Origin: Pyropia yezoensis
Lineage: Eukaryota > Rhodophyta > Bangiophyceae > Bangiales > Bangiaceae
Assembly: GCA_009829735.1 (NCBI GenBank)
Contig: CM020619.1
Location: forward strand, 3,726,590 to 3,790,589
Length of the DNA: 64,000 nt
Reading direction: 5' to 3'
Part shown: one piece after another, positions 35,201-46,195 of the stretch
Layout of the letters: every line of letters begins with the position of its first letter
How positions within the stretch are numbered: position 1 is the stretch's first letter
The notes under the pieces: generated by a model
Database searches by the model: none
Told to the model about the DNA's origin: nothing
The model's input: only the letters and a program-made list of their open reading frames with translations
Program-made: the position numbers and the translations under genes

Positions 35201-35648
35201 CAGTTCTCCCAATTTTGTCCCATGTGGACAAGAGCAAGCGCAAACTGTGTTTGACCAATGATCTGACTCAGATGCTGCCTCTCTGGCCAATGACTGCTCT
35301 GCATGAGGGTCCGTTGTTGTACGAACAGTGTGATCGGGGGTTCTTTCGGGATTTCTGACTACTTCGAGGGCAGAACAAGCACCGGCTGAGCGCTTGGGAC
35401 TGCTCTTGACAGAGATGACCTGAGATAAAGGGCCAACCGGCGAGACCCGATAAAAAAAAACAAGAGTGTTTTGACCAACCAGCGTTTGTTGCGAGAGCAG
35501 TTGTGGCCATAGCCAATCATCAGGTTCTTCCGACAGCCGTGTTGCAGCACGCCATTGGTAAGCCCTCTGCTGCGAGCATGCGATTGGCCCTTGCTCTGGT
35601 ACACTTGCTCTTGCTCTTGTCCACACGGGACGAAATTCGGAATACTGC
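35201..35648. repeat. Inverted-repeat (foldback or MITE-like) element of about 450 bp
   Basis: The sequence at 35201-35238, with GTCCCATGTGGACAAGAGCA at its core, recurs as the reverse complement at 35610-35647. Weaker matching extends inward toward about 35310 and 35540. The interior has no coding frame of note. Long inverted ends and no transposase suggest a non-autonomous DNA element. I do not see a clear target duplication. Confidence 0.6.
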
Positions 35649-35744
35649 AATCTTGTCGTCGTTTTGGGTGGAATCGAACATTGTCCGGCGAGTCCTTGCC
35701 AGGTCACGGATCAGATTCGAGCGTCATGTGCCGGTTCCACGTTG

Positions 35745-35795
35745 GGCCAGGAGTAATTTCTTCACATGAAAAAAACGTGGACCAATGAACTCGCG
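35745..35795. repeat. Short diverged repeat, copy 1
   Basis: It contains GGCCAGGAGTAATTT and then ACGTGGACCAATGAAC. The same two blocks, diverged, lie at 46143-46195. A related GGACCAATCA also occurs in the spacer of the inverted repeat near 33728. Confidence 0.5.
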
Positions 35796-35871
35796 TGGGC
35801 CCGATGCCAACAAACAGGAAAGAAAAACAGGGATGGTGGCGGCCGCCGCCGAGGCCACCGTGTACCCCGCT

Positions 35872-36240
35872 GGGAGTAGCAACACCTGTCGTCTGGCCCC
35901 AGCCGCCGCCGTCGCCGTTTCCGACTGGTCGCCGCCCCCCCCCCGTCGCCGCCGCCGGCTGGCCACCGTCGTCTCCGGCGGTGGCTTGCGGCCACCGCCG
36001 CCGCCGCCGCCGCCGCCGTCGCAGCAGCAGCCGACGCTGCCGCCGGCTGGCCGCTGTCGTCCTCGCCGCCGGCTCGCCGCCGCCGCCGCCGGCCAGCTGG
36101 CCCCCCACGACTGCCACAGCCACCGCAGTCGCCGCCGCCGGCTGGTCTCCGCCCCCCCCCCCATGGTCGCCGCCGCCGCCGCCGCCGTCGGCCGCCGCCC
36201 CCGCTGTGGCCGACGCGCCCCCCGCCGCCGCGGCGGGCCG
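35872..36240. repeat. CCG-rich repeat, copy 2
   Basis: Direct, diverged copy of 34373-34700, with expansions of CCG triplets near 35995-36020. The two copies flank the inverted-repeat element at 35201-35648. Confidence 0.55.
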
Positions 36241-37249
36241 CTGCCGCCTAGCACGGGCGGTTCCAGCTCCGTGCCGCCGGCTGGGACGATGGCGGCCCGC
36301 GTCGCCGCGCCTGACGGTGGCGGCAGCGGCGGCGGCGAGGGCATGGTCAGCGATGATACGTGGCAGGGTTGGGAGATGGATAGGGGGGACTTCACCCCCG
36401 CCGCCCGCCGTCACTTCCCCCTTCCCCCCGCGCACTACACCTGCCGCTCCCCCTGGCACGCGCTGCACTGCAGCTACCACCGCCGCGCAACCACCGCCGG
36501 AGACCACCACCACAGCGGCGCCGGAGCACCACTGTGGCGCGTCGCACACCAACCAAAAAAAAACGGGAGAGAAACGGGTCGGCCCGTCCGTGGCGCACTC
36601 ACGCGCCACCCGTGCGCGCGGCGGGGCGGCGCCGCCGACGGGGGGGCGCTCCCCCCCCCCCCCCCAACCCCACGTGCGGCCGCCATCCCCCGCGCGGCAC
36701 GCGGCGGCTGGCAACAACGGCGCCGCCCCGGCAGACACGGAGGCGGCCGTCTCCCGTCCTGCCGCGGCCACCCCATTTCCCGCCGCAGCCGCGCCCCCCG
36801 CCCGGCAAGGGCAGACCCCTGCTCAGCCCCAGGCAAAGAGCGTCCACCCCCCCGGGCCGCAGGCGCCCCCACCCCGGCAGCCGCTGCCGGCCCCCAGCCC
36901 CCAGCCGGCATCAGTCGCCCTCCCCCGGCAGCAGGCGCCCCCCGCAAGGCCGTACCTGCCGCCCCCCAGGCTACAGCCGCCGCCCCTCCGGCCGCAGCCG
37001 CCCCCGTCGCCCGTCGGCGGCCGACCCCCACCCAGCCGCGGCCGCACTCCCCCAGGCAGCAGCCGCCGACCCCCACAGCACCTCACTGCTACCCACCCTC
37101 CTTTTCCCTGGGATGCATATATACAGCCGAAGAACCTCACCACGCCCTCCAGCCCCCCCTTCTGTGCGAGCGGCGTCGTGGGAAGGGGCGGGCGCGTCGT
37201 CGCTGAAACGGGCGGCGTCCTCCTGGGTACGGGCAGCGTCATAGGTAAT
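36241..37249. other. GC-rich low-complexity stretch, no gene supported
   Basis: Pro/Ala-rich frames are open on the plus strand through most of this stretch, but they stay open in more than one frame and lack any recognisable domain. They also pass through C homopolymers. A TATA-like CATATATACAG lies near 37115. I do not call a gene. Confidence 0.4.
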
Positions 37250-37342
37250 ACAGCCGGCGTCTTTAGGGGGCGGGTGAGCACCACAGCTGGGCGACGCCCA
37301 GTCCTCTCCCCCCTCTCCTACAAGGCCGCCCGCCCTCCCCAA
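37250..37342. repeat. 93-bp direct repeat, copy 1
   Basis: It starts ACAGCCGGCGTCTTTAGGGG and ends CCCGCCCTCCCCAA. It is almost identical (one difference seen) to 45958-46050, 8.7 kb away in the same orientation, while the flanks differ. Confidence 0.85.
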
Positions 37343-38025
37343 CGTCGCAGAAGCGGGCGGCGTCCTCTCGGGGCCCTACGACAAGGATAACCCAGATATC
37401 GGGGTTTTCTGTGCCCGACGCAGGAATCCTCTGAGAGGGGTCAAAAACGCCCCACACAAATTTTCAGACCATGCCCGAAGGGCCCTGCCCTTTGTCAGAC
37501 AGAGCCGCACCGGCCATTTGTGGGAGCCGCGGACTCGCTGCAAGAGCCGCGGACTCACTGTCTGGGGCCGCAGAACTGGAGTCAAGGCGCCCAGCGACGC
37601 GCTCAAGAGCCGCCGAGAACAAGCACAGCCGTCCGTGAGCCCGGTCGCAGGACCCAACGCGGTGATCTCTCTTGAGAGCGGGGCCGCGTCCACCCCCCAT
37701 CCCTGGGAGCGCATCCAGGCGGAGCCCGGACATCCGGGTTTCTCCACGGCAGAACCATGCAGACCCGGATTGCTGGGCTCGAGAACCCGGATTATGTGGG
37801 ACTTTGGTTGGCTGTCGATGGCTCTCAGGGTGCCAGGACCTTCGCGTCAACTCGCGGGTCTCGCGAGTCGCGAGACCTCTCTTCCAGTTGGCCCCAGATA
37901 TTTAACACCCCCCACCCCCCCCCCAGACAAAATAGTGAACGAGGGAGCGAGCGACCATCCCTCGTGCATGTTACGTGGACATGCAGATAGACGAGTAAGT
38001 GTAGAAGAAAGTCAACCGACAGATT
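37343..38025. other. No gene seen; ACCCGGATT-type motifs
   Basis: Motifs near 37770-37800 (GACCCGGATTGC and AACCCGGATTATGTGGGAC) resemble, in diverged form, the CCCGCGATT/ATGTGGGAC motifs at 32903-32930. A TCGCGAGTCGCGAGA dyad lies near 37860. No coding frame is supported. Confidence 0.4.
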
Positions 38026-38491
38026 TTAAAACGTTCGACCGCTAAAACAGAGCGACAGATACATATCATTGCTTTCGTTGCCGGCTGTATCTAGCCAAAT
38101 GGACATCGCCCCGTCATTACCAAACCAGAAAATCGTAATCATTTTATGGTTACCAATTTTAACGATGGTTCGGTTGACACAATTGGGCACATTCTCAAGT
38201 GGTAACCTACAGTGTTTATGACAACGTGTTAAAGTACGCCGCTTGCTCAGCAATGCTCCCCACTCCCGGTCCTGGCACACGACTCGCTGCGTTGGCATAG
38301 AGCTCACCCTCTGCAGAGTCATTCCCTCCACGTCCGTTAGTGTCACGCGACCCCCCTCCCTCTCCCTCACTCAATGCAACATCGTCACTTGACCGCACAA
38401 CGCTCGCCAAGTGGCGAGAATTCAAAGCGAACGCTCCCCAACTTCGAATGCATCGTTGAAGGGGCACTCCCGATGACTCTAATGCGATCAT
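38026..38491 (-). CDS. Possible fragment of an unknown coding sequence in an AT-richer island
   Basis: In an island of lower GC the minus strand has two overlapping open stretches: one with CVNRTIVKIGNHKMITIFWF and FGNDGAMSIWLDTAGNESND (38026-38370), the other starting at ATG 38491. The first has a natural-looking residue mix, unlike the low-complexity frames around it. I do not recognise a family. It may be a remnant of a mobile element or a chance frame. Confidence 0.2.
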
Positions 38492-39610
38492 GGCGCGCGT
38501 TAGTGAGGCCGGTGTCTACTTCGTCATCGTCACGGCCCGGTCCAGCCCCCGACAGGGGCGCCGCGCGCTCGCGTTAAGACCGCTGCGGTCAGCGCGCGAG
38601 TACCCCAAGAAGTTCCAGACGTTAATCTTCCGAATGGGAATGGGCGGCTGTGGCACAGTCCGCTCTTGCAGTAAAAAGACATGGAGCCTCCTTCGGACAA
38701 CGGAAAGACGGCGGCTCGATCGCCCCGACGGCCGACCCTCAGTGGTTATCCGCGGGGCAACATCCAACGCCTGGGCGAGGGAATGGCGGGGAGGGGGGCG
38801 CGGCTGCAGCAGTGGTGCCGCGCCAGCGCGCGAAGGCATTGCCGCTACTGAGACATCGTGGCGTCGCGGCGGGGGGGGGGAGGCGAGCGAGCCAGGGGAG
38901 GGGGGGGGGATGGCAGCGCCGCCGGTGCTGCAGGGTGCATCGCTGGCCCCAACTGCGCGGAACGGGGAGAAGGAGCACAACGGTTAGGTCGTCGGGGTAG
39001 ATTGCGTACGGGAGGGGCTGTGCCTCGGGGCGTGGCGCGTACTGGATCCGCGCGGGCAGGAGGCGCGGCGGCGCCGAGCGCACGAGCAGCCTGGGCGGCC
39101 GCCTCAAGCCCTTCCATGCCTGCATCTAAAGAAGGAAACAAGTGCATGCATGCCAAAGCAGGCGCATAGACAAGCAGAGGAAGAAGGGAGAGGCATTGTC
39201 AGTGGCATGCCCGTCGTCGGTCGTCGGCTGTAGGCCGGTAACGTCCCCAGCACCCTCACATCCCCCGCGTCACTCGGGCGGACCACAAAGTCGCAGGCCA
39301 CTTACTAGTTGCCACTGCCAACTGTCCGCCAGGAGCGCATCGCCGCTCCTTGCCCCGCAGCGGCGCAGCCCGCCACGGCGGGGGTCGCGGCACCATGTCA
39401 GTGTGGACGACCTGGACGATGTGGTAGTAAACGGGGTTGGCTGAGGGTGGAGGTCGCGGACGCCGGTGAGCGGTAGACCGATGTGGCGCATGGCGCGAAG
39501 CGCACGCCACAAGCGCACAATATGATCCCGCCTGCACATCCGCGTGGGACGGCGTGCGACCCCCCCCCCGCTCGTAGCACCGTTCGCGCCTGCAAAATTT
39601 CTATTGGCCC
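38492..39610. other. No gene seen
   Basis: GC-rich with G-runs (38870-38912). Several frames are open for 100-150 codons on both strands but none has recognisable domain content. Confidence 0.35.
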
Positions 39611-39930
39611 GCGGCCCTCCATCTCCTCACTCCACTTGCGCGTACATGAATCCCATTGGCTTTCCAATAATCCTCACTTTTTGGCCCTTGGAGCCCATTC
39701 CATCTCACCCACCTGTGGTGTGTGGTGGCCAACGAACGTCACCCGCACACCCCCCGCAGAAGCAGCCTCGTGGGGTGGCAGCAAGATCTTCTCCCCCCGG
39801 GCTCGCATTTGCAGACTCGGAGGCACGGCTCCGGGGCTCCCTATTGTTTAGCCAGAAGCCATTATAGTTGTTGAGCAGACTGAGCCCACTTAGCTGCCTT
39901 CTGACGGCCACCAGTGCCGGGTCTCGCAGC
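39611..39930. repeat. Dispersed repeat family, copy 1
   Basis: Its left part matches 40054-40178 (shared CATGAATCCCATTGGCTTTC) and its right part matches 41144-41345 (shared block around TCTTCTCCCCCCGGGC). On the minus strand from 39808 it reads MRARGEKILLPPHEAASAGG, nearly the same peptide as in copy 3. This suggests that the block was once coding. Confidence 0.7.
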
Positions 39931-40053
39931 AGCGTTCGGTGAGATGTAGTCCCCCACTCCAATTTCATACCCTGCTGCTGTGGGTGGTGGCGGATCGACG
40001 CTGCGCCCCTCCCACTCGCTCTCTGACGCATGTCGTAGCCGCGCGCTGCGCAG

Positions 40054-40178
40054 AGCGGCCGCCCTTCATCTCGTCCCTCCACCTGCGCGTACATGAATCC
40101 CATTGGCTTTCCCAAAGTCCTCATTTTTGGGCCCTTGGAGCCCTTTCGATCTCACCCACCTGCGGTGTGTGGGTGTGA
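40054..40178. repeat. Dispersed repeat family, copy 2
   Basis: It matches the left part of copy 1, including CATGAATCCCATTGGCTTTC and CTCACCCACCTG(T/C)GGTGTG. On the minus strand both read HTPQVGE followed by APRA(K/Q)K. Confidence 0.65.
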
Positions 40179-41143
40179 GGACCCACCCACAACCAGGGAG
40201 CCCTCAACGTACTCGTGGGGGTGTCAGTGGGCCCTGCCAGCCAATAGGGCGGCAGGGTACGGGGAAGAGGTCGGTGGTCTCGACGGTGGTGGGTCTGGGG
40301 AGGAAGATGGTCGCGACGTCGGTGAGGATCGAGGGTACAATTGGTAAATGGGGTTCGTCGTCTGTGTCTGTGGTTGCGCCCCTTCTCTCCCCCGGTGGCG
40401 CCGACACCCACACACTCTATACTCGCTTCGGGGCACCCGAGGTGCCCCAAAGCATGCGTTTCCCCGTCGCGCCGCCGGTAGGCACAGAACGGCCCAAAAA
40501 CAAAGCATGTCTCTCAGAACAAAGCATGGGCGGGCGTGCGCACTAAAGGAGTGCAGCCCCAGTTTGCCCGAAACGAAGGCGGTCCAGTAGACGGCGCCCA
40601 GCGCGCTCCACCAGCCGGCTCCAAACGCCGGTCGGCCGGGAGGTCCGACCTGCTGTAAGGGCCAGCAGGGCCAAATTCAATTAATCCCTTGGCCGGCCAG
40701 CCAGTCACCAGCCAGCTGGCCGAATTCAGTCACTCCAAAAGCCGGCGAGCCAGTCATATCACACTCAGCCGCCAGCGAGGATATGTGGTGTCCTCGGTGT
40801 CGGTTAATCATGTGACTCGTCCTTGATTGCCAGCTTTCGGCCAGCGCAGAGAATAAAGTTCTGGCAGTCACAGACAGGGATGTCCTCCCGTGGTTGGTCG
40901 ACGATGTCACTCGTTCCTCGGTGTCGAGTTCGGATATCCACGACCAGGTTCCGACAGTGAGTTGACGACGGTTGTTGTGCGGCCAGCCGACGTTTGCAGA
41001 ATGTCAGGAGTACAGCGTGGAGTCGCCCAGGGTAATGGGGAGTTGATCTGTCTTGGGGGGAGTTAGCGGGGCAGGACGGATAAGGAGAGGTCCCAGTCCA
41101 TATCCCCTGGGCTCCAGGCGTGGATTTAAGAAGCAAATCCTTA
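40179..41143. other. No gene seen
   Basis: Mixed-composition intergenic sequence with GCCGGCCAGCC-type repeats near 40690-40790. No supported gene. Confidence 0.35.
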
Positions 41144-41345
41144 CAGTGCTGGCCAACAAACGTCACCCGCATACCCCCTACAGAAGCGGCGTCGTGGGGC
41201 GGCAGCAAGACCTTCTCCCCCCGGGCCCGCATTTGCACACTCAGAGGCACGGCTCCAGGGCTTCCTATTGGTCCCACAGAAGCCATCAGATATCTTCAGC
41301 AGTCAAAGCTCCCGCACGAACTTTTCTGCCGTCTGACGGCCTCCA
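41144..41345. repeat. Dispersed repeat family, copy 3, at the 3' edge of the minus-strand CACTA copy
   Basis: On the minus strand from 41232 it reads MRARGEKVLLPPHDAASVGG and continues to RVTFVGQ, matching the minus-strand peptide of copy 1. Because it abuts the transposase copy at 41296-44499, the family may be derived from the end of that CACTA element. Confidence 0.65.
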
Positions 41346-44300
41346 CTCCAGCATTTCTCGATCTGGCAACAAAATGTGGCGGGTGGATGCGTTCGGACGT
41401 GCTTTCCAACACCTGTGGCCGGAGTACGTCTCTGGAGCTCACTATGTCCACCCGCCAGATTCTGGCGGCCGTTCCACTTTTGCTCAGAGTATAAGTTAGA
41501 TGATATTTATCATCCGCAGCTTGATGCATATACATAGATACCACAGGACAGCCGTTCTGCAGTGATCCTGACATTGAAGTTCCGAAAAATTGCGAATCGA
41601 TGAGCTCCGGAGTCGCAAACATCTGACTTGCTGGAAGAAATAGCCATCTACCAACAAGCTCGGACTCTATCATGAGAGATAATTTTCCGTTTCTTGCATC
41701 AAGTCTATATATTTGTCGGAAAGAGCAAGACATCAAGACGAAGTGAACGGCTCTCGAGAAAACGAGACATGTTGGCGACCATCTCGATGCAATGTCCCCA
41801 CCGCAGTGCTCACAGCGAGTAACGGAACATACTTAAAGCGGCCACCTAGCAAAGAGAAGCAGTCCACTTCTCGTCGTGTTTCTGGAAACCCATACTTCCC
41901 TTGACGATCGGCGGATGACTTGACACATTCTACGTAAGCGAACGCTTGGGGCCGCCCAATGTGGACCACGGCGTAGTGGTGGGCGAGTCCGTAGGTAGAA
42001 ACTAAGACTCTTGTGAGAGCACCAGAACGTGTTTGATGTAGATCTTCTGAATTGATCTTGAGGAGGTTGTTTCGACGCCGACCTTGACCGTTCGTCGCGA
42101 CCGATCCACCAATGACGCCAGAAGCCAGGCGCACACGGAAGTACTTTTTCGCCAATCTGGCGGGAGGTACTTGTAAATGCCTTCGAGCGCGAGCGCGGTC
42201 CGCATGCTTTCTTATTCTGCGGCGGCGAGCTCTACAGGGGGAGTGGACGGCTTGAGCAGTCGCGATTTTTCGTCATCCTCCGAAGGAAGAGCCAGAATTC
42301 CTTTCATGAAAGCTTCCGAAGAGTCCACTGGCTCGCCCGGCGTGCGACTCCACGGCGTTGGGCAGAACGTTTCGCCAAAGCTTGACAGAAGCTGCGCCTC
42401 ACATTTTCGCGTAATCGCGGTCGTGAGCGATTCGTGAGGGCTCGAGTGGGACCGAATCAAAGGGGGCGGGGTCCCAATTGCCCGCTCTACTGGAAACTGC
42501 CAAGAAGTCCCGACCAGACCACACGACAGAATATTTGCCACGACGTCCTGCAGCGTGGCAAAATGAAGCCGGCAAAAAGGAAGTCTGTCAAACGAGCCGG
42601 CGTAGACGTTGCTGTGAAAAGCAGAGCAGAAGTCTCGAAAAATGTCCTCTCGCGCCAATAATGTCAGCTCTGCTCAGAGGGGATGGTCGGAAGATCACGC
42701 GACAAGCGTCTTGGGCCGATCCAGGCGCAGTCCAAGCTGCAGTCACCAACTCCAAGATTCTTAGAACGACATTGCACAGGAGCAGGTGCATCGTGTCGTA
42801 TGGCGCAAAATCAGGAACAATTCTTTCCAGTTACTTGCGGTGGGGATAGAGAACGCGATCTTCAAGGTTTGGGCAGATCAGAAGTGAGTTGCCTTTGATG
42901 CCACAGTTCTTGACTAGCTCCTCCACTGCGTAACGCGGCCCTGATCCAGCACGGGCTTCTTCGACTTTTCGGGCGTCCGCCGTAAGCTTGGCTGGGGAGC
43001 GCTTGTCGTCAGACGGCCGTGAGATTGAAAATAATGAAGCCCGGCTCGTGGGGTGCGTGGAAGGGTTGTAGTACATCGACACGTGCCACACACCTTGAAA
43101 ATCTCTAAATCGGTTAGGTGTTCGTCCGCCGCTCCCAGTAGTGCTCAACATCTTATCGATAGCGGGCATGTCACCCGTGACTTGCACGAGCAAGCAGCGG
43201 AAAACGACGTCTGTTGCTAGCCCCGCGACCTTGACGCCTGGAATTCCTCCCGCCAGAAGATCAAAGTCGTGAAAGAGCGGGTGAAGAAGCGACTCCAAAT
43301 CAGCCGGCTGTTTGGGACCTGGGGTAACGGCGGCGATCCATTGAGAAGAAATTTTGTAGCGCCGCTCAGGTCCCAAGTTGAGCGCCGTAATGACAAAAGG
43401 CCACACTTGGAAGCCTTGCTGTCGCGAAGCCTCGAAACCGTCCGTCGAAAGACTGAGCGCGATATCAGTATCTACTGTAAAGTGCCCTTGCTAGGACAGT
43501 TGACGGAAGACAGTGCGGTGATACCAGTCACAAATCTCTGGTAAATCTTGAGTTGGTTTGGCAGCGTCTCTACGAGCCGTCGCCATTGTGGACATCATCT
43601 CTTTGGCAGTCGTGGGAGACGCAAGCAGGGTCACGAGCCAAGGAATGATAGACCAATTAGTCACCTGCTTTCTCGGCGTTCCGTCGATCATTCGTCGGCT
43701 TGTTTGACAAACGTCGCAGACGTTGCTGTCAGTTCTTGACGCCGTAAACGCCAAACAGCCGTTGATGCATGCGTCCACAGCAAGAGTGTGCACCTGGACA
43801 ACCCCACGGACGAGACTGTCGTGAGTCGCGGGAGTGCGGCTGATGAGATCTGACCTCTGCTTCAACATTTCGCTGCACCTTGAACAGTGACTCGAAACTC
43901 CTCACGATAGGTAAAATAAGCCAGGTCTTTGATCTTGCGGATGAAATCTTGGACTGGCGCGAAGACCCCATTGGCTGGCACGCTGTCTTGCAAAACGGGA
44001 GCAAAAGAAGAAACTTGATGGTGTGGAGGGCCCGTCATCGTTTCCTCCTCGCAATAGGTCTCCAATTCTGGAGTAACTTGGTAGTCGTCGTCGGGTAACC
44101 AGGCTCCGTAACTGGTGTCGGAGTCGGACGTTGATGCTTCAGACGTCGAGCATGACGGCGGAGCAGGCCCAGTGCCAGCGCTCCACAGCCTGTGCATGCC
44201 AGCTGCGCTGTCAGCCCCGCCATCATCGTTTCGGGTGCTGGGAGAACCCGTGCCCAATTGGGAACCACTGGTCTCCATGAAGTTAGATAGGGTAAGGCCC

Positions 44301-44499
44301 GGCTGACTGGGTGCACCTTCACTGTGACCAGCCTGACGACGACGCTTTCCATCGTTATGGCGACACCATGTCGACCTTGGCACGCTTTTTCCGCCGCCCT
44401 GAGGGCAAAAGCAATCTTGAACAGCCGATCCTGACATAGTTTGAGGGCTGAAGCAGTAGCGGCGCCAGCGATAGTGGCTTGGGGAGGGGTAGAAGACAT
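41296..44499 (-). pseudogene. CACTA (En/Spm) Tnp2-type transposase, second copy
   Basis: Reading from the right, a possible start MSSTPPQATIAG is at 44499. A cysteine/histidine segment follows (VPRSTWCRHNDGKRRR, near 44380), then an acidic linker, then CINGCLAF with CDVCQTSRR (near 43690-43780). Next comes the Tnp2 core (ALNLGPERRYKISSQW and VTPGPKQPADLESLLHPLF, 43270-43390). GIKGNSLLICPNLED lies near 42865 and DTMHLLLCNVV near 42780. GLVGTSWQFPVERAIG is near 42500, MRTALALEGIYKYLP near 42200 and KYFRVRLASGVI near 42140. These are the ordered hallmarks of Tnp2 transposases, which move CACTA elements. The segments lie in at least four frames, so the copy has either several introns or several frameshifts and stops. 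I could not find CACTA terminal repeats by eye. It is related to the copy at 1-1495 and lies in the opposite orientation. Confidence 0.8.
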
Positions 44500-45957
44500 C
44501 TTGAGGAGAGAGTTTGAGAGGAGCAGATGGAGTTTGGGAGGGACGAGGAGGGGCGGGTACCGTGCTGCGAGATGAGCTGCCGATGTGGTTTCCGAGGTGG
44601 CGCGGTCAGTCCATTTATAGGGGCCTTCACCCCTTGCCAGCAGCACCCCGGCCCCCCTGCCTCCCCCCCCCCCAGCACGCGGCTGCGGCTGACCCGAAGT
44701 GCGCCGTCGTTATGGAACTTCCATCGCTCAGATCCAGTGCCCTGACGCATCTAGACGCTTCCAGACCAGCCCGGAAGCTCTCGCGACATCCTGAAATTTT
44801 TATTGGTCGTTGGCTAGGGAGCTGAACGCGGGTGGTGGAGGATGCGGCGCGGCGTGGAAGGGGTGAAACGGCGGGTGCCCCGTCGGGGAAGCCCTCGCGG
44901 CACATGCGGTGGTAGTTTGTGGTGGGGTGGAAAGCGCATGGCGTCGGGCCGGTCGGAAGGGGGGGGGCTGGCGCCGTGGCCAGCGATGTATATATCTCGA
45001 GATCGCCATCTGTCTAAGTTTTGGTTGGAGGAGCGTGACCGCCGCACGTGGGCAGTTGCAGAATGCGGGCGGCGAGCGCGGGTGGGCGGAAGCGATTGGG
45101 TCAGCCTGGGCGAGGTCGGCTGGGCGTTGAGCAGCCATGATTGGCTGCATAGTCGATGGCGAGTGGAAGCGCACCTGAACGCTGAGGGCGCAGGAGGGAC
45201 AGATAAAGCGGCTGGAGGGGGTCGTGCGGCATGGGCCGGCCTGCGAGGGAGCTCTCGCGAGCCAGACTGCGTGCAGGTCAGATGTTCTTGGCGAGGACAG
45301 TGGGGAGGGGCGAGGGCGCTAATGTCACGACCAGCCATTGGCTCGGGCGTGACACTAGCGATACACCGGGGATATGTACGTAATTACCAGAGGTGCAGAG
45401 AGCCCCTGTCTGCATCCAGCATGGACACGCCCTTCACCTCCCAACCTTACCCGCCCTCCATCCCCGGATCTCGTGACATTCAGGGTGAAGATACCCTGCC
45501 CACGGCACCCCCATGGCAGCGGCCTTCCAGCGGACGGCGGAGGGCTGTGCAGACGACTCGCTGCATTAACCCCTTTCCCGACTGAGCTGGATCGGTGGTC
45601 TTGGAATCGAAGGGAGGGTGCGGTCGGTGCCGGGACCGCCTGGAAATCCTCAAAAGATTCTATGTCAGTCGACTGGCCACTGGTCACGGAGCATGGCTGT
45701 GGTTAGAGCAGCTCGGCGCGGCGGCGAGGCGGCATGGCCGTGGGGCCGCGCCGGGGATGGGGGCGCAGTGGGAGCGAGCGAGCCGGGGGGGTAGGCGAGC
45801 GGCGTCGCGGACTCTGAACAGGGGGGGCGGGGGGGGCTTTCCATCAGTCCATGACGTCCAGTCAAAAACCCGGAACAATATAGCTCCGCAGCCACCCCTC
45901 TGGAAAATTGATCAGGGAGTTGCACCGGTGGGGGGTGGGGCAGTAATCATAGCGAAG
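44500..45957. other. Intergenic, no gene supported
   Basis: Upstream flank of the minus-strand transposase, with a C-run near 44665. A TATA-like TGTATATATCTCGAGAT is near 44985, and a short inverted pair GTCACGAC / GGCGTGAC lies near 45325-45353. The open frames overlap on both strands and carry no recognisable domain. Confidence 0.4.
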
Positions 45958-46050
45958 ACAGCCGGCGTCTTTAGGGGGCGGGTGAGCACCACAGCTGGGC
46001 GACCCCCAGTCCTCTCCCCCCTCTCCTACAAGGCCGCCCGCCCTCCCCAA
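45958..46050. repeat. 93-bp direct repeat, copy 2
   Basis: Nearly identical to 37250-37342, in the same orientation. Confidence 0.85.
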
Positions 46051-46142
46051 GCGCTTCGCGCACCACAAGGCCACCCGACGTGGCCGCTGGACACCATCGA
46101 CGGGTCCCGCATCGTACCTTACGAGCCAAACCGATCCAACAT

Positions 46143-46195
46143 GTGGCCAGGAGCAATTTGACATTGCAAATACGTGGACCAATCAATTGGCGTTA
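46143..46195. repeat. Short diverged repeat, copy 2
   Basis: GGCCAGGAGCAATTT and TACGTGGACCAATCAATTGG pair with the blocks at 35745-35795. Together with the 93-bp repeat a little to the left, it may mark an older element of which two copies are present. Confidence 0.5.

Noticed and set aside
35785-37390. Pro/Ala-rich plus-strand frames of about 470 and 530 codons
   Set aside because: They overlap in two frames at once, cross CCG repeats and C-runs, and end in the 93-bp dispersed repeat. No domain.
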